64,000 bases of DNA. It comes from Lachnospiraceae bacterium. GTDB lineage: Bacteria > Bacillota > Clostridia > Lachnospirales > Lachnospiraceae. The position numbers and the translations under genes were made by a program. Location of the stretch: the NCBI GenBank assembly GCA_017624495.1, contig JAGAMY010000004.1, forward strand, positions 47,719-111,718, given 5' to 3'. The notes below the pieces were generated by a model. That model ran no database searches. It had not been told where the DNA came from and saw nothing but the letters and a program-made list of their open reading frames with translations. Below, piece by piece: positions 11,095 to 21,075 of the stretch. Within the stretch, counting starts at the first letter, position 1. Every line of letters starts with the position of its first letter.

Positions 11095-11129
11095 TTTTAT
11101 TTCTCCTTTTTCATTCATACTTATTCATT

Positions 11130-11158
11130 AATGTAATATTTTTCGACAAAACTGTCAA
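11130..11158 (-). promoter_or_regulatory. Internal promoter for serC-serA-DUF1015
   Basis: Minus-strand TTGACA (11153-11158), a 17-base spacer, and TACATT (11130-11135). The -35 box begins ten bases after the ilvB stop codon. No terminator is visible between ilvB and serC, so read-through from ilv is also possible. Confidence 0.6.
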
Positions 11159-11167
11159 TTGTTTTTG

Positions 11168-12850
11168 TTATTTTTTAGCAGCAAGATCTTCTGCGCTGAA
11201 GGCTTCGCTGATTGGTGCTCCCGGTGCTACCATAGGCCATACTTTATCATTGCAGTCAATCACACAGTCGATAACCACTGGTGTTTCTGATGCTAAAGCT
11301 TTGGCAAAAACATCCTCAAACTCTTCTCTGGTAGTGGCTCTATATCCTGTTGCACCCATAGCTTCTGCTAATTTCACATAATCTAAACCATCGTCTAAAA
11401 TAGTTGCAGAATATCTTTCTTCATAGAAAAGATTCTGCCACTGTCTTACCATACCAAGCACATGGTTATTCATGATAATTTCAATCATTGGCAGCTTCTG
11501 GCGGACTGCTGTGGCAATTTCATTCATATTCATACGGAAACATCCGTCTCCGGCAATATTGATAACTTGTTTGTCAGGATTTGCCACCTGCGCACCAATG
11601 GCTGCGCCTAAACCATAGCCCATAGTACCAAGTCCACCTGATGTAATCAGTGTCCGTGGTTTGGAATATTTATAAAACTGTGCTGCCCACATCTGATGCT
11701 GTCCTACTTCAGTAACGATAATGGCATCACCTTTTGTCTTTTCATAAATGGTTTTCATCAGATAAGGACCACTTAAACCTTCTTCTTCGCATTTCAACGG
11801 ATATGTATGCGTATATTCTTTAATATGTGCCAGCCATTTTTCGTGCTCCATTGGCTCAATACGGCTGTTCAAACGGCTCAATACTTCTTTTACATCACCA
11901 ATAATGCTGGCATTTACCATGATATTTTTATTAATTTCTGCCGGATCTACATCAATCTGCAAAATTTTCGCATGATGTGCAAATTTGCTGGCATTTCCGG
12001 TAACTCGGTCTGAAAAACGAACACCGATGGCGATTAATAAATCACACTCACTGACACCATAATTGGATGTCTTTGTACCATGCATACCAAGCATACCTGT
12101 ATATTTCTCATCCGTTCCATCAAAAGCACCTTTACCCATTAAGGTGTCACATACCGGTGCCTGAACTTTCTCTACAAACTCTTTCAACTCTGCGCTTGCT
12201 TCTGAAATTACGGCACCACCGCCTACAAATACATATGGCTTTTTCGATTTTTTAATCATTTTTACAGCTTTTTCTAAATCTTCTTCTGTAATCTGGTCTG
12301 TAAAACGACCCATACGCTCTGCTTTTGTCGGTGTATATGCACATTTTGCGGCTGTCACATCCTTTGGAATATCTACTAATACAGGACCCGGTCTGCCTTT
12401 GGCAGCAATTTTAAAGGCTCTGCGGATGGTATCCGCTAATTTTTCAATGTCTTTTACGATAAAGTTATGCTTTGTAATCGGTGTGGTAATTCCGGCAATA
12501 TCAATTTCCTGAAAGCTGTCTTTTCCTAAAAGCGGAACACCTACATTACAGGTAATTGCCACCATAGGAACGGAATCCATATATGCGGTTGCTATACCGG
12601 TAACTAAGTTGGTCGCACCCGGTCCACTGGTTGCTAAACAAACACCCACTTTTCCTGTACTTCTGGCATATCCGTCTGCTGCGTGGGATGCGCCCTGCTC
12701 ATGGGATGTTAAGATATGTCTGATTTCATCTCTATGCTTATACAACGCATCATATACATTTAAAATTGCTCCGCCCGGATAACCAAATACGGTATCCACG
12801 CCCTGCTCTTTTAAACACTCGATTAAGATTTCTGCACCTGTTAACTGCAT
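11168..12850 (-). CDS. ilvB: Acetolactate synthase, large catalytic subunit
   Basis: A 560-residue ThDP/FAD enzyme that condenses two pyruvates, or pyruvate with 2-oxobutyrate, in Val/Leu/Ile synthesis. The N-terminal region holds GYPGGAILNVYDALY and the catalytic Glu in SHEQGASHAADG. The ThDP-Mg motif is GDGCFRMNMNEIATA. Length and motifs fit the biosynthetic, FAD-containing form, not fermentative AlsS. No ilvN regulatory subunit lies next to it. It sits downstream of ilvD with a GC-rich hairpin between them. Confidence 0.95.
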   Translation of the reverse strand: MQLTGAEILIECLKEQGVDTVFGYPGGAILNVYDALYKHRDEIRHILTSHEQGASHAADGYARSTGKVGVCLATSGPGATNLVTGIATAYMDSVPMVAITCNVGVPLLGKDSFQEIDIAGITTPITKHNFIVKDIEKLADTIRRAFKIAAKGRPGPVLVDIPKDVTAAKCAYTPTKAERMGRFTDQITEEDLEKAVKMIKKSKKPYVFVGGGAVISEASAELKEFVEKVQAPVCDTLMGKGAFDGTDEKYTGMLGMHGTKTSNYGVSECDLLIAIGVRFSDRVTGNASKFAHHAKILQIDVDPAEINKNIMVNASIIGDVKEVLSRLNSRIEPMEHEKWLAHIKEYTHTYPLKCEEEGLSGPYLMKTIYEKTKGDAIIVTEVGQHQMWAAQFYKYSKPRTLITSGGLGTMGYGLGAAIGAQVANPDKQVINIAGDGCFRMNMNEIATAVRQKLPMIEIIMNNHVLGMVRQWQNLFYEERYSATILDDGLDYVKLAEAMGATGYRATTREEFEDVFAKALASETPVVIDCVIDCNDKVWPMVAPGAPISEAFSAEDLAAKK

Positions 12851-12875
12851 GAAAAATCCTCACTTTCTATTTTCA

Positions 12876-12900
12876 GCCGGCTGGCAGATACACCGCCGGC
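12876..12900 (-). other. GC-rich intercistronic hairpin between ilvD and ilvB
   Basis: GCCGGC arms at 12876-12881 and 12895-12900, extended by further pairs, in an otherwise AT-rich gap. No T run follows on the minus strand, so it looks like an mRNA processing or stability element rather than a terminator. Confidence 0.5.
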
Positions 12901-12917
12901 CTGTTACTCATTTCCTT

Positions 12918-14579
12918 TTATTTCTTCTCCAGAATAGCTCCACGGTTACCGGAGGTTACCATGTTTCTATATCTGTCTAAGTATCCGCTTACTTCTTTTT
13001 CCTTTGGCTGCCATTTTGCTTTTCTTGCTGCCATTTCTTCATCAGATACATCTACGTTTAATGTCATCTCCGGGATATTAATCTTGATAATATCGCCTTC
13101 TTCTACCAGTGCAATTGGTCCACCTACGGCTGCTTCCGGTGAAACATGACCAATGGAAGCTCCACGGCTTGCACCGGAGAAACGTCCGTCTGTAATCAAC
13201 GCTACAGAAGAACCAAGTCCCATACCTGCAATAGCAGATGTCGGATTTAACATTTCACGCATACCAGGACCTCCCTTAGGTCCTTCATTACGAATAACCA
13301 CAACATCTCCGGCTACGATTTTACCACCTTTAATGGCTGCAATAGCATCTTCTTCACATTCAAATACTCTTGCCGGACCTTCATGTACTAACATCTCCTC
13401 TACGACGGCAGAACGTTTTACCACACTTCCGTCCGGAGCTAAATTACCACTTAAAACTGCAAGACCACCGGTTTTACTGTATGGATTGTCAATTGGGCGA
13501 ATAACTTCCGGATTTAAGTTTTTCGCATTTGCAATACATTCTCCGATGGTTTTACCGGATACAGTCATACAGTCAAGATTTAATAAATCTAAATCTGCTA
13601 ACTGTTTCATTACTGCGTAAACACCACCGGCTTCATTTAAGTCTTCCATATATGTAGGACCTGCCGGAGCTAAATGACAGAAGTTTGGTGTCTTTTCACT
13701 AATTGGATTTGCATATTTGATATCAAAATCAAAACCGATTTCATGGGCAATTGCCGGAAGGTGTAACATACTGTTTGTAGAGCAACCTAATGCCATATCC
13801 ACGGTCAATGCATTAATGATTGCTTCTTTTGTCATAATATCTCTTGGACGGATATTTTTTTCGAGCAGATTCATAACTGCCATACCGGCATGTTTTGCCA
13901 GCTTGATTCTGTCGGAATATACCGCTGGAATTGTGCCGTTTCCGCCAAGACCCATACCAAGTGCTTCTGTTAAACAGTTCATGGAGTTTGCTGTGTACAT
14001 ACCTGAACAGGAGCCGCATGTAGGACATGCTTTATTTTCATATTCTTTTACTTCTTCCTCTGTCATTGTGCCTGCTGCATAGGAACCAACGGCTTCAAAC
14101 ATGGAGGATAAACTGGTCTTTTTACCATTGACACGACCTGCAAGCATAGGTCCACCGGATACAAATACAGTAGGCACATTAATTCTTGCCGCTGCCATCA
14201 AAAGTCCCGGTACATTTTTATCACAGTTTGGCACCATAACCAAAGCATCAAACTGATGTGCCATTGCCATACATTCTGTAGAATCTGCAATCAAATCTCT
14301 GGTAACAAGGGAATATTTCATTCCTGTATGTCCCATGGCAATACCGTCACATACTGCAATAGCAGGAAATACTACAGGCACACCACCTGCTTCTGCCACG
14401 CCTAATTTTACGGCATTTACAATTTTATCAAGGTTCATATGTCCCGGAACGATTTCGTTATAGGAGCTTACGATACCTACCATTGGTTTTTTCATTTCTT
14501 CTTCGGTAAATCCTAATGCATTAAATAAACTTCTATGTGGTGCCTGCTGCATGCCGGCTTTTACATTATCACTTCTCAT
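12918..14579 (-). CDS. ilvD: Dihydroxy-acid dehydratase
   Basis: A 553-residue iron-sulfur dehydratase converting dihydroxy acids to 2-keto acids in Val/Ile/Leu synthesis. The cluster cysteines lie in NCDKNVPG and [19 protein letters not shown]. The C-terminal region carries [11 protein letters not shown] and [10 protein letters not shown], both family hallmarks. Length is normal. GGAGG precedes the ATG. It lies between leuB (15 bases upstream) and ilvB, consistent with one branched-chain amino-acid transcript. Confidence 0.97.
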   Translation of the reverse strand: MRSDNVKAGMQQAPHRSLFNALGFTEEEMKKPMVGIVSSYNEIVPGHMNLDKIVNAVKLGVAEAGGVPVVFPAIAVCDGIAMGHTGMKYSLVTRDLIADSTECMAMAHQFDALVMVPNCDKNVPGLLMAAARINVPTVFVSGGPMLAGRVNGKKTSLSSMFEAVGSYAAGTMTEEEVKEYENKACPTCGSCSGMYTANSMNCLTEALGMGLGGNGTIPAVYSDRIKLAKHAGMAVMNLLEKNIRPRDIMTKEAIINALTVDMALGCSTNSMLHLPAIAHEIGFDFDIKYANPISEKTPNFCHLAPAGPTYMEDLNEAGGVYAVMKQLADLDLLNLDCMTVSGKTIGECIANAKNLNPEVIRPIDNPYSKTGGLAVLSGNLAPDGSVVKRSAVVEEMLVHEGPARVFECEEDAIAAIKGGKIVAGDVVVIRNEGPKGGPGMREMLNPTSAIAGMGLGSSVALITDGRFSGASRGASIGHVSPEAAVGGPIALVEEGDIIKINIPEMTLNVDVSDEEMAARKAKWQPKEKEVSGYLDRYRNMVTSGNRGAILEKK

Positions 14580-14594
14580 AAATCTATTCCTCCA

Positions 14595-15695
14595 TTATAT
14601 TCTTTCACAAATTAAATCACCCATCTGCGCTGTACCCACCTGTGTCACAGAGGATTTTTTGCTTTCTTCCTGTGGCATAATATCAATGGTACGGTAACCA
14701 TCCTTTAACACCTGTTTTACTGCTGCTTCAATGGCATCTGCTTCTTTATCTAAATCAAAGGAATAACGAAGCATCATAGCTGCACTTAAAATCGTAGCAA
14801 TTGGATTGGCAATGCCTTTCCCTGCAATATCCGGTGCAGAACCACCGCTTGGCTCATAAAGACCAAATTTGGTGTCATTTAAGCTGGCAGAAGATAACAT
14901 ACCGATAGATCCGGTTACCATACTTGCCTCATCCGATAAAATATCACCAAACATATTTTCTGTCAAAATAACATCAAACTGTTTTGGGTCTTTGACTAAC
15001 TGCATGGCACAATTATCTACCAACATATGCTCATACGCAACTTCCGGATAGTCTTTAGCCACCTCTTCTACTACTTTTCTCCATAGTCTGGAAGAATCTA
15101 ATACGTTAGCTTTATCTACACTGGTAACTTTTTTGCGACGTTTCATGGCAATGTCAAATCCACGTTTTGCAATTCTTCTGATTTCTTCTTCGTTATATGT
15201 AAGGGTATCTACGGCAGTCATCACACCGTCTACTTCCTTTGTTTCTCTTGCACCAAAGTAAAGTCCTCCGGTAAGTTCACGCATAATCATCATATCAAAA
15301 CCATCTCCGATAATATCATCACGAAGCGGACATGCCTCTTTTAACTCTTCATATAAATATGCCGGTCTTAAATTGGCAAATAAATTCAATGCTTTTCTTA
15401 ATTTTAAAAGTCCTGCTTCCGGTCTAAGCTCCGGTGCTAATTTGTACCATGGAGAAGTTGCTGTATTGCCTCCAATGGAACCCATAAGCACCGCATCAGA
15501 TGCTTTTGCTGCTGCAATGGCCTCATCCGTCAATGGGACACCTGTTGCATCAATGGAACAGCCTCCCATTAAAATCTCATCATATTCAAATGTATGTCCG
15601 TATTTTGCTCCTATAGCATCTAATACTTTTCTGGCTTCAGCCACAACCTCCGGTCCTATTCCGTCACCGGAAATTACTCCTACATGGTAACTCAT
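14595..15695 (-). CDS. leuB: 3-isopropylmalate dehydrogenase
   Basis: A 366-residue NAD-dependent decarboxylating dehydrogenase, the third step of leucine synthesis. The N-terminal [19 protein letters not shown], the [10 protein letters not shown] substrate loop, the metal-binding VDNCAMQ region, and [20 protein letters not shown] with [10 protein letters not shown] are all present and family-typical. It is the first gene after the promoter at 15771-15799. leuA and leuCD are not in the window. Confidence 0.97.
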   Translation of the reverse strand: MSYHVGVISGDGIGPEVVAEARKVLDAIGAKYGHTFEYDEILMGGCSIDATGVPLTDEAIAAAKASDAVLMGSIGGNTATSPWYKLAPELRPEAGLLKLRKALNLFANLRPAYLYEELKEACPLRDDIIGDGFDMMIMRELTGGLYFGARETKEVDGVMTAVDTLTYNEEEIRRIAKRGFDIAMKRRKKVTSVDKANVLDSSRLWRKVVEEVAKDYPEVAYEHMLVDNCAMQLVKDPKQFDVILTENMFGDILSDEASMVTGSIGMLSSASLNDTKFGLYEPSGGSAPDIAGKGIANPIATILSAAMMLRYSFDLDKEADAIEAAVKQVLKDGYRTIDIMPQEESKKSSVTQVGTAQMGDLICERI

Positions 15696-15770
15696 ATCTT
15701 TACTTCCTTCCTCTTCTCAATCTGACAAAAAGCTTTTTTCGCATTTTTTGTCGATTCTGTCTATTAGTAT

Positions 15771-15799
15771 ATAATAGTAGATAAAATTTAAAATTTCAA
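15771..15799 (-). promoter_or_regulatory. Promoter of the leuB-ilvD-ilvB operon
   Basis: Minus-strand TTGAAA (15794-15799), a 17-base spacer, and TATTAT (15771-15776). The short leader contains an 8-bp AT-rich hairpin (arms 15724-15731 and 15745-15752). No T-box or leader-peptide attenuator is visible. Confidence 0.75.
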
Positions 15800-15867
15800 T
15801 ATAGTTTATTATTATAGTTTTTCATGTTGTTTATAACGTTTGGTTATATGATGGAAAAAACAAACGA

Positions 15868-15902
15868 AAAGACGGGAATAATCTTTAAAGACTTTCCCGC
15901 CT
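15868..15902 (-). terminator. Terminator of the large surface-protein gene
   Basis: Inverted arms around GACGGGAA/TTTCCCGCC, followed on the minus strand by T-rich sequence, just after the stop codon at 15909. Confidence 0.8.
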
Positions 15903-15908
15903 TTTCTG

Positions 15909-18900
15909 CTACTTAACCCTTACTTTTATCATTTTATAAATACCATTCTGTATGTAAACAAATACATAACAGGTTCCCGCTTTTTTACCTTTGATTCTGC
16001 CCTTTTTATCTACGGTTACTATTTTTTTATTTGAGGATTCATACCTGAAACGTTCCGTATGCTCCTTCATTCTGCCACCTTTTGGCATAACTCTTGTCGC
16101 TTTAATTTTTTTCTTCTTTCCAACCCTTAGAGTTATATTTTTTTGCTTAATTTTCACATTGGTTGGATTCTGATATTTTCCACCCGCAGTAACTGCATGT
16201 ACACATTTTGACACACTTAACACTTTTTTCTTTCCATCAATCTTTTTATAAGCTACCACGACATATTTATAATAAGTAGCTTTTTTTAATTTCTTATGTG
16301 TCCATTTTGTTTTCTGCGGATTTGTAATCGTTTTAAGTTTTTTCTTTTTGTATATGCGACTACCACTGTTGCATCTGTTTCCATAAATGATATAACCATC
16401 TGCATCTGTAACTTTATTCCACTTTAAGGTCTGTTGTGTTTGTTTTTGTGAAATCACCCGGGCACGCACCTTATTATAAATACTTCCTTTTACGTCTTCA
16501 TCAGAAGTGTGTTTATAAATATATTCTTCAAATTTCGTTACTTCTTCATATTTCCAAACATCGTTGCTGTCATAAGGTGCTTCTAACACCAGTCCACAGG
16601 TTGAAAGATAGGTGATATTTCCTTCCACATCCACTATTTTGGCATAAATAATTCCACGCATATCCGGATTTATGTAAAAATTAGACACATATGGCATCCA
16701 TGTAAGATTTTGTAATGCACTCTCATCTATTGCTTCTTCGCTCACATAATAAGAAACAGACTGTATACCTCCTCCTTCATCAGAAGCCTCTATTCTGACT
16801 CCTTGCATGGTTGTATAGAACTTATCAAAAGAAATTTCTTTTTGCAGCGTTGTCCAACTATCGGTATTCACATAAATTGTTCCTGTAGGTGCTGTATTAT
16901 CTGCAATCGTAACTTCCATTTGTACATCTTTGCCATCACGACCGATGGATGAAATGGTATATATACCATCCTTAGCTGTCAGAACTCTTCCGTTTGCAGT
17001 TACAATCAATGTTGAACTGTCATATCCTTGCTTAATTTTTATTCCAAAAGCATAACTGCCATTGTAATTTACAGGATTTTGAGAACCTTCTTCCGGAATA
17101 ATCTCATAACCAATCATGTTTTTAGGCCAAATCACCTTATACTGTCTTAATACTTTATCAAACACAGCACTATACATCTGATTCCGTGTTACCGGTTCTA
17201 TTGCAGGTGACCAGCCAATAAAGGAATATGTATACTGATAATCTGCTCTTTTTTCTGCTTCTAAATTTTCTGGCAACACACCATAATCTAACTGTTCGGC
17301 AGAATCTGCCCGTCCATCTCCGTCCACATCCCATTCAATTTTGTATTTTTTCACATGCTCTTCAAATTGTGCTGTATACGTTTCTTCACCGCTTACCTTT
17401 GCCATCTCCTTATCCCATCCGGTAAAAATATAATAATACTGGTCAGATTCCTCCTTCTCACCATCTGCATGAGAGGGCATATCTCCTTCCTTATAAATTA
17501 CGCTTTCGTCCACTGTATCATCCGCATCTGTATCCCAATGAACTGTATACAAATGTAATTCTACCTCATAAGGTGTAATATCCGGTTCAAACATTTCTGT
17601 CCGTCCAATCACCACCTCTTCCTCTGCCAGATATACCTCTATATTATATGTTCCCGGAAAAATCTGCGCATCCCAGCCTTTTTCTCCATAAGTCATCTCT
17701 ATCGTTTCCTCTTCTGAAACAATGTAAACTTTATATTGGCTGTTATCTCTAATCTCTTCCTCATTTAAATACACATAAAAATCAATATCTATCACATCCG
17801 GTTCCCACTGTGCATATAGTGTAATGCTCTCAGTCATGGTAATTTTATCCCCTGACTGGTAGGATACACCTGTTCCATCTGCCTTTGTATTCCATTTTTT
17901 AAAATGCATTCCTTCAGGCGCATCTAAAGCCTTTCCATCTGCAACAGTACAGGCATCTCCTTCTCGAATATCTGTTCTTCCAATAACACTGCCATCACCA
18001 CCATTGCTGTCATAGTTCAAATCATACGCATTGTATACCATCACTATCAGATTCTTTGAACACTTTGTCACAGACTGCTCACCGGATACAGCCGTCACTT
18101 CACAACAAAGATAATATACACCAATATCCTCTTTATTACCGGTTGGCACAAAAGTATATTTTCCCGTATCTGCCCCACTTATGATTTTTCCAGTTTCTAT
18201 TACATTAGGAGAATCTGAAATATACCAGCGATAACTAACGCTGCAAGTAGATAAATCTACTCCGGTAATAGATGCACTGACATAAGCACTGACACTCTCT
18301 TCCGGACGATTTATAAGCTCTGCTTCTATTTCTTCACTGGAAATATCCAGACTTAACATTCCTTCTATTGCCGATTCCAAATTCGTATCCAGACTGGAAA
18401 AATAAGATATTTTTACTGTTTCTCCACTATTGAAAGTCGGAAAATCATAATAAACAAAAATATTTCCATCGACTACTTCATTTGCCCCATGCTCAATATG
18501 CGCTTTTCCTGACGCAACTTCACTTTCCACACTAAATAATGTTGTATCATAATTATCCGACCAGCCTACAGTTGCCCTCTTATCTGTCGTAAAATAAATA
18601 AACGGTGCTGTACCATCTGTTTTAGAGGCAATAACCGATACCCCTTTAGCATCTAGTTCCTCATGACCTATTACTCTGCTCGTCACATTTTCTCCACCGT
18701 TTAAACGTCCCTGATCTGGATCAAAGCTTCGCATAAAACGCACATCCGTCAAATCCACGGCACTCTGATTCGTAATCTCCACATAGGTTTTAAAAAACTT
18801 ATCCTCCGGCTTAAAGGAGATAGTCTGTACAATCTTTATATTCTCTGCTGTAACAATTGTTGTTTCTGCACACAACAATTGTGTGGTACTTTTATTCACG

Positions 18901-19400
18901 GTTGTTGCCGTAAAATTGCCCACCGAAGTATATCCAGAATATCCTCCAATGCACCCTTTTGCTTTCAGAACATTATCCCAGCCAAGCATCCATGACTCAT
19001 TTACCAGCCATGGCATGAAAAAATCACAGGTTATGCTGTTCCAACCTTTTTCAGCACCATTTGCATCTGCATTGGTTACCATTCCCAATTTTTTCGGGTC
19101 ATTACCTGTAGCATCCGGATGAAAATAAATCAACCTTCCGGTTACATCATCTATAACCGGTGTGGATGATGTCGGTGCAGAATTTACCGTACCAAGAGAA
19201 CCTTCTTTTGTAATTCCTATTTCAATATATTTCCCACCTAAAAATACATCACCCGAAGAAGTATCCGTATAACTTCTTGCCCCACTTCCATCCAGAGTGG
19301 ATGCTTTTACTTCAAATAATGAACCTTGAAACACAGAAAAAATCATGGATAATATGAAAACTATCGCTACTATTGCTCGATACTGTTCTTTCTTTTTCAT
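15909..19400 (-). CDS. Large secreted surface protein with an InlB B-repeat, Fn3-like and Big2-like domains
   Basis: A 1163-residue exported protein. The signal peptide spans residues 9-34. A long beta-rich N-terminal region (about 45-350) contains many aromatic and Asp/Asn residues and resembles no family I can name. An Ig-like region follows at about 365-455. A clear Listeria-Bacteroides (InlB B) repeat lies at 459-533 with the KKWNTKADGTG and LYAQW signatures. Further repeat-like modules follow. Towards the end there is a fibronectin-III-like domain (WNKVTDADGYIIYG) and a lysine-rich Big2-like tail. No LPXTG is present. It is probably an adhesin or envelope protein. It is a single gene with an extended -10 (TGTTATACT) upstream and a terminator downstream. 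Confidence 0.8.
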   Translation of the reverse strand: MKKKEQYRAIVAIVFILSMIFSVFQGSLFEVKASTLDGSGARSYTDTSSGDVFLGGKYIEIGITKEGSLGTVNSAPTSSTPVIDDVTGRLIYFHPDATGNDPKKLGMVTNADANGAEKGWNSITCDFFMPWLVNESWMLGWDNVLKAKGCIGGYSGYTSVGNFTATTVNKSTTQLLCAETTIVTAENIKIVQTISFKPEDKFFKTYVEITNQSAVDLTDVRFMRSFDPDQGRLNGGENVTSRVIGHEELDAKGVSVIASKTDGTAPFIYFTTDKRATVGWSDNYDTTLFSVESEVASGKAHIEHGANEVVDGNIFVYYDFPTFNSGETVKISYFSSLDTNLESAIEGMLSLDISSEEIEAELINRPEESVSAYVSASITGVDLSTCSVSYRWYISDSPNVIETGKIISGADTGKYTFVPTGNKEDIGVYYLCCEVTAVSGEQSVTKCSKNLIVMVYNAYDLNYDSNGGDGSVIGRTDIREGDACTVADGKALDAPEGMHFKKWNTKADGTGVSYQSGDKITMTESITLYAQWEPDVIDIDFYVYLNEEEIRDNSQYKVYIVSEEETIEMTYGEKGWDAQIFPGTYNIEVYLAEEEVVIGRTEMFEPDITPYEVELHLYTVHWDTDADDTVDESVIYKEGDMPSHADGEKEESDQYYYIFTGWDKEMAKVSGEETYTAQFEEHVKKYKIEWDVDGDGRADSAEQLDYGVLPENLEAEKRADYQYTYSFIGWSPAIEPVTRNQMYSAVFDKVLRQYKVIWPKNMIGYEIIPEEGSQNPVNYNGSYAFGIKIKQGYDSSTLIVTANGRVLTAKDGIYTISSIGRDGKDVQMEVTIADNTAPTGTIYVNTDSWTTLQKEISFDKFYTTMQGVRIEASDEGGGIQSVSYYVSEEAIDESALQNLTWMPYVSNFYINPDMRGIIYAKIVDVEGNITYLSTCGLVLEAPYDSNDVWKYEEVTKFEEYIYKHTSDEDVKGSIYNKVRARVISQKQTQQTLKWNKVTDADGYIIYGNRCNSGSRIYKKKKLKTITNPQKTKWTHKKLKKATYYKYVVVAYKKIDGKKKVLSVSKCVHAVTAGGKYQNPTNVKIKQKNITLRVGKKKKIKATRVMPKGGRMKEHTERFRYESSNKKIVTVDKKGRIKGKKAGTCYVFVYIQNGIYKMIKVRVK

Positions 19401-19543
19401 AGGCGCCTCCTTAATCGAAATAGTCCTTTCTTCCTATATTTGTAGTATAACACAGCTCGCCTTATGTTTTCCACTGTTTTTATATTCTTGCGTTCGCTTT
19501 ATAGTAACCACCTGTTTGCCTGACAGCAAAGACTCAAAAAAAA

Positions 19544-19575
19544 GAAACCTCCGTGTACCGCTACACTTAGATTTC
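19544..19575 (-). terminator. Terminator of the trpB operon
   Basis: An imperfect hairpin (core GTGTA/TACAC with a CCGC loop, extended by A/G-rich pairs) followed on the minus strand by eight T, just after the aldolase-like gene. Confidence 0.65.
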
Positions 19576-19585
19576 CTTTTTTCAT

Positions 19586-20638
19586 TTATATTGCCAAGTT
19601 ATTATACAGTTCTTCTATCCGCTTTATTAGTGATTCCACATCCTCTGCCTTTGTTGCCCAACTTGTGCAGAAACGAACCGCACTATTTTTTTCATCTATC
19701 CGTGAATCATAGGAATAGGCATAATCTTTCTCCAGCTCTTGCAACAACGCATCCGGCAAAATTGGAAAAATCTGGTTTGTAGGTGAATCCATCTTAAATT
19801 TTACACCCAGTTCCTCTAAACTCTCCCGCAAACGATCCGCCAGCATAGCTGCATGGGCTGAAATCTGAAAATACAGATTATCCTCAAATAGTGTTAAAAA
19901 CTGAATACCCAAAAGTCTTCCCTTTGCCAGCATACCACCACGCTGCTTAATATTGTAACGAAAATCCTTTTTTAATGCATCATTCATAATAACAACCGCT
20001 TCACCAAACAATGCACCAACCTTTGTTCCACCAATATAAAACACATCACAATATTTTGCCAGATGCGGTAAATCCAAATCATTTTCCCGACAGGCAAGCC
20101 CATATCCTAATCTTGCACCATCTAAAAACAAATACACGCCATGCTTTTTACAGACTTTACTAATTGCTTCTAACTCATGTTTTTTATAAATTGTTCCATA
20201 TTCTGTCGGATTGGAAATGTATACCATTCCCGGCTGCACAATATGCTCATGTGCTTCGTCTTTATAATGCCCTGTAATATAGTCTTCGATTTGTATTGCG
20301 GAAATCTTTCCATCTGTGGATGGCAATGCAATTACTTTATGTCCGGCAGCCTCTATCGCTCCCGTTTCATGCACATTAATATGCCCTGTATCTGCTGCAA
20401 TCACACCCTGGTATGGACGAAGCGCAGAAGCAATCACTGTCGTATTCGTCTGTGTTCCACCCACCAAAAACTGTACATAGGCATCTTCTGCTTTGCAGAG
20501 CTCTCGAATTTTCTCTGCCGCCTGTTCGCAGTAAATATCTTCACCATAGCCCGGTGTCTGCTCCATATTTGTTTCCATCATCCGTTCTAAAATCAGCGGA
20601 TGCGCACCTTCGGTATAATCACTGTTAAATCGTATCAT
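19586..20638 (-). CDS. PLP enzyme of the L-threonine aldolase / beta-eliminating lyase family
   Basis: A 350-residue fold-type I PLP enzyme. The probable Schiff-base lysine is K206 in YIGGTKVGALFGE, and D173 in FLDGARLGYG contacts the cofactor. GGTQTNTTVI is the cofactor-phosphate region. Family members cleave threonine or allo-threonine to glycine plus acetaldehyde; some neighbouring families act on tryptophan or tyrosine, so the substrate is not certain. The ATG at 20638 is preferred over one two codons upstream because AAGGAG is correctly spaced. It is the last gene of the Trp T-box operon, 12 bases after the shortened trpA, which makes a link to serine/glycine or indole chemistry possible. 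Confidence 0.85.
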   Translation of the reverse strand: MIRFNSDYTEGAHPLILERMMETNMEQTPGYGEDIYCEQAAEKIRELCKAEDAYVQFLVGGTQTNTTVIASALRPYQGVIAADTGHINVHETGAIEAAGHKVIALPSTDGKISAIQIEDYITGHYKDEAHEHIVQPGMVYISNPTEYGTIYKKHELEAISKVCKKHGVYLFLDGARLGYGLACRENDLDLPHLAKYCDVFYIGGTKVGALFGEAVVIMNDALKKDFRYNIKQRGGMLAKGRLLGIQFLTLFEDNLYFQISAHAAMLADRLRESLEELGVKFKMDSPTNQIFPILPDALLQELEKDYAYSYDSRIDEKNSAVRFCTSWATKAEDVESLIKRIEELYNNLAI

Positions 20639-20650
20639 TTGCATATCTCC

Positions 20651-21064
20651 TTATTTATCTAATGCCGCCTGTAGTTCTTCCTGCTCCACAGATGGCAAAT
20701 CCGGTATAATCAGTCCCTTTACCCCTGTTTCTTTGCAACGCTTTGCAAATTCCTCTATTCCATATCGAAGAACCGTATTGTAATACAAACGGTAAACCAC
20801 AGGTATACTTACGCCTTCATTTCTAAGCTCCTCCATCATTTGAAACACTTTGCGAAGTGTTGTTCCGTTTAAAATTGCTTGATAAGACTCTTCCTGCTGC
20901 TTCGGGTCGTCTGCCACAGGGTCAGAAAAAGGGATGTTGATTACTACAAATTCTACATTCTTTTCTATCTCTTTCCGTACAGATGCCTTTGTAGCTTCCA
21001 TATCCGGCAAGCCCGCTGTTATATATGTACTCAGTTCCTGTTTATTTATTTCCACACAATGCAT
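20651..21064 (-). CDS. Half-length TrpA-like protein (tryptophan synthase alpha, truncated and lacking the catalytic Glu)
   Basis: At 137 residues it aligns with the first half of TrpA (normally about 260). Recognisable segments are STYITAGLPD, IPFSDPVADDP (alpha loop 2), LYYNTVLRYGIEEF and GVKGLIIPDLP. It stops before all glycine-rich loops that bind the indole-glycerol-phosphate phosphate. The catalytic Glu49 of E. coli TrpA aligns with V41; Asp60 is kept as D52. AGGAGG is well placed before the ATG, the frame is clean, and the next gene starts 12 bases on, so this is not a frameshift with a leftover tail. It cannot be a normal indole-releasing lyase. It may be a TrpB-binding partner or a decaying gene. 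Confidence 0.8.
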   Translation of the reverse strand: MHCVEINKQELSTYITAGLPDMEATKASVRKEIEKNVEFVVINIPFSDPVADDPKQQEESYQAILNGTTLRKVFQMMEELRNEGVSIPVVYRLYYNTVLRYGIEEFAKRCKETGVKGLIIPDLPSVEQEELQAALDK

Positions 21065-21075
21065 CACTTTTCCTC

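Noticed and set aside
13153-13620. 155-codon plus-strand open frame opposite ilvD
   Set aside because: Fully antisense to a well-supported enzyme gene, no ribosome binding site, and composition typical of a shadow frame.
15696-15764. Leucine attenuator or T-box in the leuB leader
   Set aside because: The leader is short, has no T-box sequence, no Leu-codon-rich peptide and only one AT-rich hairpin.
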